This document shows, piece after piece, positions 58,535-64,000 of a DNA stretch of 64,000 nt; the stretch's first letter is position 1; each line of letters begins with the position of its first letter. The translations under genes were made by a program, and so were the position numbers. This DNA comes from Sphingomicrobium astaxanthinifaciens (lineage in GTDB: Bacteria > Pseudomonadota > Alphaproteobacteria > Sphingomonadales > Sphingomonadaceae): NCBI RefSeq assembly GCF_022865105.1, contig NZ_JAKNYM010000002.1, forward strand, positions 591,501 through 655,500. The letters run 5' to 3'. Below the pieces are notes generated by a model. It saw only the letters and a list, made by a program, of their open reading frames with translations. It had not been told where the DNA came from and searched no databases.

Positions 58535-58834
58535 GTCCTTAAGAGGGACTCAAACCGACATCCCCCTTGCGTCCTGCACTAGCGACTGGCACTTAACTGC
58601 ACATACTGGAGCGACTAGGAACCGCAGAAATCAGATATTTTCTAGCCAGGTCAGGCAGTCCTCTCCTGGGCACCATACTTTCGAGACCGCAAGTCGTTCG
58701 GGTCGCGGGGCTGCCGCCCCCCCGGGTTCGTCCTTCCAGCATCATCGCCAGGCCCTGCGCCTCCGGGCCCCGTGACGCCGCCGGCGGGGACGCGAGGCTT
58801 CCGCTTCGCCGCGCGAGCGCCTAGGACGGCAGGC
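58535..58834. other. Non-coding junction: island right end and flanking core
   Basis: This stretch of 300 bases has no gene I can support. It contains a small hairpin, GAGTCC (58533-58538) with GGACTC (58546-58551), overlapping the stop of the nucleotidyltransferase gene. The attR copy is at 58657-58676. The composition returns to high GC after it. No promoter could be supported for the following gene. Confidence 0.6.
58657..58676 (+). repeat. attR: second copy of the tRNA-Leu 3' end
   Basis: AGTCCTCTCCTGGGCACCAT repeats 52765-52784 with no mismatch. It is a 20-bp tRNA end without the rest of a tRNA, as expected of the right junction of an integrated island. Confidence 0.88.
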
Positions 58835-59359
58835 ATGACGCTCTACGCTCTTGGCGACCTTGCCCCCCGGCTCGAAGACGGGGCCTGGGCGGCGCCCTCG
58901 GCCGACCTCGTCGGTGATGTCCGGCTGGGCGCGCGCGCGAGCGTCTGGTTCGGCGCTGTCATCCGCGCCGACAACACCCCGATCATCCTTGGGGAGGAGA
59001 CCAATTTCCAGGACGGCGCGATCGGCCATTCGGACCCCGACGCGCCGCTCACCATCGGCGCTCGGGTGACGGTGGGGCACCAGGCGATCCTGCATGGCTG
59101 CACGGTCGAGGACGAGGCGCTGATCGGCATGGGCGCGCGGATCTTGAACCATGCGGTGATCGGTCGGCAGTCGATCGTCGGCGCGGGCGCGCTGGTGACC
59201 GAGGGCAAGGTGTTTCCCGAACGCTCGCTGATCGTCGGCGCGCCCGCCAAGGCGATCCGCACGCTCGATGAGGATGCGGTGCGGCTGCTGCGCGCGTCCG
59301 CCAAGCTCTATGCCGAGAAGGCGGCGCATTATGCGGGCGACCTGGAGGTGGTGGGCTAG
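58835..59359 (+). CDS. Gamma carbonic anhydrase family protein
   Basis: This 174-residue left-handed beta-helix protein has hexapeptide-type repeats and the metal histidines in GHSDPDAPLTIGARVTVGHQAILHGC. N-terminal LGDLAPRL and R-G-D-type strands agree with YrdA/CaiE-like members. These proteins are homologous to carbonic anhydrase, but many lack activity. ATG 58835 (MTLYALGDL) is chosen as the family start. It is the first core gene after attR. Confidence 0.88.
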   Translation: MTLYALGDLAPRLEDGAWAAPSADLVGDVRLGARASVWFGAVIRADNTPIILGEETNFQDGAIGHSDPDAPLTIGARVTVGHQAILHGCTVEDEALIGMGARILNHAVIGRQSIVGAGALVTEGKVFPERSLIVGAPAKAIRTLDEDAVRLLRASAKLYAEKAAHYAGDLEVVG

Positions 59360-59474
59360 CCGGTCGCCCGAGGGGGCACCGACATCGCTCGCTAGCCCAG
59401 GCGGTTACAGTGCTGTGCCCTGCGGGCATGAGCGCGGCTTGAAACGCGGGGGCACCCCCGACCATTTCCCTTTC

Positions 59475-60170
59475 ATGATCGAGATCCGACCCTTCGACAC
59501 ATTGGGCCATGCGAACCATGGCTGGCTCGATGCGCGCCACCATTTCAGCTTTGCCAATTATCACGACCCGGCCCGCATGGGCTGGGGGCCGATCCGCGTC
59601 TGGAACGACGACGAGATCGCCCCCAAGAGCGGTTTCCCGCCGCATCCGCACCGCGATATGGAGATCATCACCTATGTCCGCACGGGTGCGATCACGCACC
59701 AGGATTCGATGGGCAACAAGGGGCGTACGGCGGCGGGCGACGTGCAGGTGATGAGCGCCGGGCGCGGGGTGATGCACGCCGAATATAATCTCGAGGACGA
59801 GCAGACGACGCTGTTCCAGATCTGGATCGAGACCGCCAGGCCCAACGCCGACCCGGCGTGGGGACAGATGCCCTTCCCCAAGGACGCGCGCGACGGCGCC
59901 TTCCAGCTGCTCGCCTCGGGCGATCCCGACGATGGCGCGCTCTCGTTCAACGCCGATGCGAAGGTGCTGGGGGCCACGCTGCCCGCGGGCAAGACGCTCG
60001 AATATCGGACCGGCCGGGATCGTTATCTCTACCTCGTCCCCTCGGGCGCGGTGACGGTCAACGGGCATTCAGCCGGCGCGCGCGATGGTGTCGCGGCGCA
60101 TGAGGAAGACACGCTGGTCATCGAAGCGGGCGAACGGGACGTCGAACTGGTGCTGGTCGACGCCGCCTGA
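59475..60170 (+). CDS. Pirin family protein
   Basis: This 231-residue cupin protein begins MIEIRPFDTLGHANHGWLDARHHFSFANYHDPARMGWGPIRVWNDDEI and has the metal-site GFPPHPHRDMEIITYV, then TAAGDVQVMSAGRGVMHAEYN. These are the iron-binding stretches of pirin. Bacterial pirins may act as quercetinases or regulators; the role here is unknown. ATG 59475 fits the family; no good ribosome binding site is visible. Confidence 0.9.
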   Translation: MIEIRPFDTLGHANHGWLDARHHFSFANYHDPARMGWGPIRVWNDDEIAPKSGFPPHPHRDMEIITYVRTGAITHQDSMGNKGRTAAGDVQVMSAGRGVMHAEYNLEDEQTTLFQIWIETARPNADPAWGQMPFPKDARDGAFQLLASGDPDDGALSFNADAKVLGATLPAGKTLEYRTGRDRYLYLVPSGAVTVNGHSAGARDGVAAHEEDTLVIEAGERDVELVLVDAA

Positions 60171-60213
60171 GCCCTTGCAAAGGGGGGGCGATCCTGCTTG
60201 GTCGCCGCCCGAC

Positions 60214-61476
60214 ATGAAGATCCTGCTTCCCGCCGCGACGGCGCTCCTGCTGGCCCCCGCATCGCTTGCCGCCCAGCAGCAGCCGGCGACCAACGAGATC
60301 GTCGCCATCCCGCCGAGCGGGGGCGAGACGGGCGAGGCCGCGCGCGAGGGCGCGGTCGGCCCCGAATCGCTGCGCGACTTCTCGCTCGATCCCGCCGACC
60401 GCGCCCCCGCGCGGCCGCAGGCCTCGCCGCCTGCATCCCCGGGCACGCCAGCGCCCCCACCTTCTGTCGCGCCATCGCCGCGCCCGGTGGAACCGGCGCC
60501 GTCGCGACCGACCGCGCCCCCACCTGGGGCGGCGCCGACTGCGGCGAGCGCAGCCCCGCCCGTGGCGGCGAGCGGTTCGGAGGCAACGCCTTCCGCTTCC
60601 GCGTCGACCCGATCGCAGGAGGCGGCGAGGACGCTGGTCGCGACCGAGCCGACGGCTCCCTCGGTCGCGATTGCCCCGCGGGCACCGGCGCCGGAACTGG
60701 AGGAAGAAGCGACGAATCTGAAGGGCTGGTTGCTCGCGCTGGTCCCGGTCATCGTGACCATCGGTGCCTTCCTGCTGATCGCGCGTCGCCGCAAGGCGCG
60801 CGGGGGGAGCGGGCAGTTGGGTCCGACGAAGGTGGCACAAGAAGCGCGGCCCCCATTGCCTGCGTCTCCTCCGGCGCACGCGTCGGCGCGCCCCGCGCCT
60901 GCCCGCCCCGCGCCGTCGCCGCCCGCGCCGGATCGCCCCGATCCCGCGCCCGCGCCGAGCGGGCTGGTGACCACCACGCTCAAGCCCGACCTCCAGGTCG
61001 CGGTCGCCCCGTTGCGCTGCGCGATCGACGAGGAGGAATTGTGGCTCGACTATCGCATCGACCTCGTCAATCGGGGCACCGGGGCCGCGCACGCGGTGCA
61101 TTTCGATGTCGCCATGCTCAATGCCGGGCCCGAGCAGGCGCAGCAGATCGCCGAATTCGCGGCGCACCCGCAGGCAACGGGGCGCGCGGCGCCGGTGCCG
61201 CTGCTGGCGCCGGGGCAGGGGCGCAGCCTGACCGGGCGCGCGGCGCTGCCGCTGGCGAGCGCCAAGGTCTACGTGATCGAGGAGCGACCGCTGCTGATGC
61301 CGATCCTCGTGGTCGCGCCGCGCCGGGCGGCGGGGCAGGCCAACCCGGCGATCATCGGCGAGCCCGCGGTCGCCTATATGGTCGGGCGCAGTGGCGGGAG
61401 CGGGGGGCGGCTCGCCCCGATCCGCGCCGACGTGCGCCCCAAGCTGATCCGCGACGCCGCTCTCAAGCCGCTCTGA
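60214..61476 (+). CDS. Proline-rich single-pass membrane protein of unknown function
   Basis: This 420-residue protein has a signal peptide (about 1-20, ending SLAAQ), a long proline- and alanine-rich exported region (about 60-165), one membrane helix (about 170-190, GWLLALVPVIVTIGAFLLIA) with RRRK after it, and a second proline-rich stretch. A beta-rich C-terminal domain with DLQVAVAPLRCAIDEEELWLDYRIDLVNRGTGAAHAVHFDVAML looks like a small CARDB- or immunoglobulin-like fold. No known family is recognised. Long opposite-strand frames here are shadows of its low complexity. Confidence 0.65.
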   Translation: MKILLPAATALLLAPASLAAQQQPATNEIVAIPPSGGETGEAAREGAVGPESLRDFSLDPADRAPARPQASPPASPGTPAPPPSVAPSPRPVEPAPSRPTAPPPGAAPTAASAAPPVAASGSEATPSASASTRSQEAARTLVATEPTAPSVAIAPRAPAPELEEEATNLKGWLLALVPVIVTIGAFLLIARRRKARGGSGQLGPTKVAQEARPPLPASPPAHASARPAPARPAPSPPAPDRPDPAPAPSGLVTTTLKPDLQVAVAPLRCAIDEEELWLDYRIDLVNRGTGAAHAVHFDVAMLNAGPEQAQQIAEFAAHPQATGRAAPVPLLAPGQGRSLTGRAALPLASAKVYVIEERPLLMPILVVAPRRAAGQANPAIIGEPAVAYMVGRSGGSGGRLAPIRADVRPKLIRDAALKPL

Positions 61477-61499
61477 CGCGCCGCTCGAGCGCACCGTGC

Positions 61500-62117
61500 C
61501 TACATCGGCGGCACCATATAGCTGTGCCAGGCGAGGATGGCGGCGGCGCCGCGATGCGGTGACCAGGGTTCGGCCCATTGTCGCACCAGCTTCTCGGGCG
61601 GGCGTTCCGGCCGCTTAAGAATCTTCGCCAGTTCGACCTGCACGGCGAGGTCGCCCGCGGGGAAGACGTCGGGGCGCCCTTCGGAAAAGAGGAGGTAGAT
61701 TTCCGCCGACCAGCGACCGATGCCCTTGATCCTGGTGAGTTCGGCGATCGCCGCCTCGTCGTCCTCGGGCAGGTGCCGGAAATCGACCTCGCCCTCATGC
61801 ACCAGCCGCGCGAGGCTGCGCGCATAGCCCGCTTTCTGGCTCGACAGGCCGGCGGCGCGCATCGCGTCGTCGTCGGCGACCATCATCGCCTCGAGGTCGG
61901 GGTCCTCGCCGAAGCGGTCGGCGAGCTTCCTCCACATGCTGTCGGCGGCCGCGACGCTGACCTGCTGGCCGACGATGGTGCGCAGCATGGTGACGTGGGT
62001 GCACGGGCGCACGCGCGGGGCGGGGCGCCCATGCGTCTCGATCACCGCGGCGAACGCCGGTTCGATCGCGGCGAGCGCGTCGAGATGCGCATCGAGGCTC
62101 GCCTGCGTCTGGACCAT
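61500..62117 (-). CDS. DNA-3-methyladenine glycosylase II (AlkA-type, HhH-GPD)
   Basis: This 205-residue protein removes alkylated bases from DNA. The helix-hairpin-helix is ELTRIKGIGRWSAEIYLLFSEGRPDVFPAGDLAVQ, with the catalytic Asp in PAGD. The N-terminal half, TMLRTIVGQQVSVAAADSMWRKLADRFG, is typical. It lacks the extra N-terminal domain of E. coli AlkA. ATG 62117 overlaps the stop of the rRNA methyltransferase gene (ATGA), so the two are probably co-translated. Confidence 0.9.
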   Translation of the reverse strand: MVQTQASLDAHLDALAAIEPAFAAVIETHGRPAPRVRPCTHVTMLRTIVGQQVSVAAADSMWRKLADRFGEDPDLEAMMVADDDAMRAAGLSSQKAGYARSLARLVHEGEVDFRHLPEDDEAAIAELTRIKGIGRWSAEIYLLFSEGRPDVFPAGDLAVQVELAKILKRPERPPEKLVRQWAEPWSPHRGAAAILAWHSYMVPPM

Positions 62118-62866
62118 CAGCCGTGGTCGGCGGTGGCGGCGGCGTAGAGGCTGATCGCGGCGGCGTTGGAGACGTTCAGGCTCTCCATCCGCTCGCTGAT
62201 CGGCAATTTCGCCAGCGCATCGCAATGGTCGCGCACGTTGGCGCGCATGCCGGGACCCTCAGCGCCGAGCACCAGCGCGACGCGCTTGGGGCCGAGCGCC
62301 GCGGCGAGCGTCATGTCGGCCTCGCCCGCCAGCCCGATGCGCCAGTATCCGGCCTCGGCCAGCTCCTCCAGGGCGCGGCTGAGGTTGACGACGCGCACCC
62401 ACGGCACCGTCTCGAGCGCGCCCGAGGCGGCCTTGGCCAGCGCCCCGCCCTCGGGCGGCGCGTGGCGGTCCTGCGTGACGATGGCATCGACATCGAAGGC
62501 GGCGGCCGAGCGCAGGATCGCGCCGACATTGTGCGGGTCGGTGACCTGGTCGAGGACGAGGATAGTCGAGCGCTCGCCCGCCCCGGCGATGACATCGCCG
62601 AGCCACACGTCCTCGAGCGGTTCGCATTCGATCACCACCCCCTGGTGCGGGGCGTCGTGGGGGACGAGGCGCGCGAGGTCGGTGACCTCGGCCCGCACCA
62701 CCTGCACCTCGGGCGGGAACTGCATGAAGTTTGCCATTTCCTGCGTGGTCCAGGCCTTGAGGACCGTGCGGTTCGGATTGTCGAGCGCGGCCGCGACCGC
62801 GTGCTTGCCCCAGAAGCGCGGGCGGTTGGGGTTGTCGCCGCGCTTGCCTTTACGTTTGCGTGCCAT
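62117..62866 (-). CDS. rlmB: TrmH/RlmB family 23S rRNA (guanosine-2'-O)-methyltransferase
   Basis: This 249-residue SPOUT methyltransferase has an N-terminal substrate-binding part (FWGKHAVAAALDNPNRTVLKAW) and the three family motifs: VLDQVTDPHNVGAILRSA, LVLGAEGPGM and LPISERMESLNVSNAAAISLY. The full-length two-domain plan favours RlmB, which methylates G2251 of 23S rRNA; a TrmH-type target cannot be excluded. ATG 62866 (MARKRKGKRG) is preferred. Confidence 0.88.
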   Translation of the reverse strand: MARKRKGKRGDNPNRPRFWGKHAVAAALDNPNRTVLKAWTTQEMANFMQFPPEVQVVRAEVTDLARLVPHDAPHQGVVIECEPLEDVWLGDVIAGAGERSTILVLDQVTDPHNVGAILRSAAAFDVDAIVTQDRHAPPEGGALAKAASGALETVPWVRVVNLSRALEELAEAGYWRIGLAGEADMTLAAALGPKRVALVLGAEGPGMRANVRDHCDALAKLPISERMESLNVSNAAAISLYAAATADHG

Positions 62867-62950
62867 GGGCGCCCAATGCGCCGGGACGCGGCGCGTTGCA
62901 AGCGGGGGGCTGTTTTTCAAGGCATCGCGACGCGCGCGCGGTGCCCGCGC

Positions 62951-63271
62951 TCAGCCGGGGGTGGCGAGCTTCATCAGGACGAGCCCGCCGACGATCATCA
63001 CCGCCGCTGTCACCCGCAGGAAGCTGAGCGCCTCGCCGAAATAGGCGACGCCGATGATGAAGGCGCCGACCGCGCCGATGCCGGTCCAGATGGTATAGGC
63101 GGTGCCCAGCGGCAGGACCTTCATCGACCAGGCCAAGAGCCCGAAGCTCGCCAGCATGGCGGCGACGGTGACGATGCTGGGGCCGAGGCGGCTGAACCCG
63201 TCCGACTGCTTCATCGCGGTCGCCCAGACGATCTCGAACAGCCCGGCAAGGAAGAGGATGAACCACGCCAT
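62951..63271 (-). CDS. SMR family transporter (Gdx/SugE-like)
   Basis: This 106-residue four-helix inner-membrane transporter has the essential glutamate E13 in GLFEIVWATAMKQSDGF and the family stretch LPLGTAYTIWTGIGAVGAFIIGV. The LFEIVWA and WTGIGAVG patterns are closer to the SugE/Gdx guanidinium exporters than to EmrE. ATG 63271 is the family start. It lies 20 bases downstream of phoB on the same strand. No guanidine riboswitch could be seen. Confidence 0.87.
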   Translation of the reverse strand: MAWFILFLAGLFEIVWATAMKQSDGFSRLGPSIVTVAAMLASFGLLAWSMKVLPLGTAYTIWTGIGAVGAFIIGVAYFGEALSFLRVTAAVMIVGGLVLMKLATPG

Positions 63272-63291
63272 CGGGGGGTGTTCGACCGCGC

Positions 63292-63990
63292 TCAGCCCGC
63301 CCCGTCGGCGTCGAGCGCGTAGCCCGCGGCGCGCACGGTGCGGATGAGGTCGGGGCCGCCATGCTCGTTGAGGGCGATGCGCAGGCGGCGGATGTGGACG
63401 TCGACGGTGCGCAGCTCGATATCCTCGCTGTGCGGCCAGACGGTCTCGAGCAATTGCTGGCGCGAGAAGACGCGGCCGGGGTTCTCCATGAAATGCTTCA
63501 GGAGGCGATATTCGGTCGGCCCGACCGAGATCGGCTTGTCGTCGCGCTTCACCCGGTGCGCGGCGAGGTCCATCTCGAGCCCGGCATATTCGAGCGTCTC
63601 GGCGGCGAGCGCGGGGCGCACGCGGCGCAGCACCGCGCCCGCGCGCGCGACCAGTTCCTTGGGGGAGAAGGGCTTGGTGATATAATCGTCGGCACCCGTT
63701 TCGAGCCCGCGGATGCGATCGTCCTCCTCGCCGCGCGCGGTGAGCATGATGATCGGCAGGTTGGCGGTCGACTGGCGGCGGCGCAGGCGGCGGCACACCT
63801 CGATCCCGCTGATCCCCTCGATCATCCAGTCGAGGATGACGAGGTCGGGCACGATTTCCTCGGCGAGGATCAGCGATTCCTCGCCGTCGCCGGTGCGGGT
63901 CACGGCATAGCCCGCGCGCTGGAAATGGTAGGTGACGAGATCGGCCAGCGCGCGGTCGTCCTCCACCAGCAGGAGTTTCTTGTCCGACAT
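63292..63990 (-). CDS. phoB: Phosphate regulon response regulator PhoB
   Basis: This is an OmpR/PhoB-type response regulator of 232 residues: receiver domain (1-120) with D54 in LVILDWMIEG and K-containing ITKPFSPKEL, then a winged-helix DNA-binding domain with PTEYRLLKHFMENPGRVFSRQQLLETVWPHSEDIELRTVDVHIRRLR. The overall match is closest to PhoB. ATG 63990 (MSDKKLLLVE) is used; ATG 63999 is possible. It is the last gene in the window, so its upstream partners (phoU, pst) cannot be checked. Confidence 0.9.
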   Translation of the reverse strand: MSDKKLLLVEDDRALADLVTYHFQRAGYAVTRTGDGEESLILAEEIVPDLVILDWMIEGISGIEVCRRLRRRQSTANLPIIMLTARGEEDDRIRGLETGADDYITKPFSPKELVARAGAVLRRVRPALAAETLEYAGLEMDLAAHRVKRDDKPISVGPTEYRLLKHFMENPGRVFSRQQLLETVWPHSEDIELRTVDVHIRRLRIALNEHGGPDLIRTVRAAGYALDADGAG

Positions 63991-64000
63991 TGGCGCCATC

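Larger units (their letters stand above)
52765..58676. mobile_element. Genomic island integrated at tRNA-Leu(CAG), about 5.9 kb
   Basis: The island is bounded by the 20-bp direct repeats (attL 52765-52784, attR 58657-58676). By eye, GC falls to about 50% against about 70% in flanking DNA, and codons such as ATA and AAA become common. It contains an integrase remnant at the left, cargo (DUF2254, phospholipase D-like, HWE histidine kinase, wHTH-nucleotidyltransferase) and a resolvase fragment at the right. Both recombinases are broken, so it probably cannot excise unaided. The core gene order resumes right after attR with a gamma carbonic anhydrase gene. Confidence 0.85.

Overview
The window is high-GC DNA (roughly 70% by eye) from an alphaproteobacterium, most likely a member of the Sphingomonadales. 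The evidence is gene content and order: a secF/bamD/recN/ligA cluster, an nadD/rsfS/rlmH/envC-like/ctpA/dsbB/coq7 cluster, a membrane-anchored CycM-type cytochrome c, a PAS/GAF HWE histidine kinase, and an exact alphaproteobacterial LexA operator (GTTC-N7-GTTC). No genus or species is claimed.

Layout. 1-5.9 kb: secF 3' end, bamD, recN, a dienelactone-hydrolase-like gene, a small membrane protein and ligA, all on the + strand. 5.9-11.8 kb (- strand): RlpA-like protein, an SDR / subclass B3 metallo-beta-lactamase / prmA operon, and two tandem cytosolic chemoreceptor genes with nearly identical signalling modules. 11.9-14.6 kb: sdhC-sdhD-sdhA without sdhB, closed by a good terminator. 14.6-22.6 kb: a LOG-family protein, a cytochrome c, mutY, a DUF721 (DciA-like) gene, a lipoprotein DsbA-like gene and smc. 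22.6-24.8 kb: a TonB-dependent siderophore receptor behind a Fur-box-like site. 24.8-28.1 kb (- strand): a DNA-repair operon of radical SAM protein, hemerythrin and DUF4130-UdgX, with a LexA box directly in front of its first gene. 28-36.8 kb: a DUF885 hydrolase, then the coq7-dsbB-ctpA-envC-rlmH-rsfS-nadD cluster and a DUF3667 protein. 36.8-52.4 kb: ftsH, tilS, cpoB, a RodZ-like gene, ptsP, two unknown genes, an NMO-type oxidoreductase, lysC, ubiG, a GST, a DUF2059 gene, uppP, an NDUFA9-like gene and a PilZ gene.

52.7-58.7 kb is the one clear accessory region. tRNA-Leu(CAG) is followed by a block of visibly lower GC (about 50% by eye) that ends in an exact 20-bp copy of the tRNA 3' end. This is the signature of a tRNA-integrated genomic island. 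The left end keeps only the first ~30 codons of a P4-type tyrosine integrase, and the right end keeps only the C-terminus of a serine resolvase, so the island looks immobilised. The cargo is a DUF2254 membrane protein, a two-HKD phospholipase D-like protein, a divergent HWE histidine kinase and a winged-helix/nucleotidyltransferase protein. I cannot assign a common function to this cargo, and it is the best place to look for something undescribed.

58.8-64 kb returns to core sequence: gamma-carbonic-anhydrase-like protein, pirin, a proline-rich single-pass protein, an AlkA-type glycosylase, a TrmH/RlmB-type rRNA methyltransferase, an SMR transporter and phoB.
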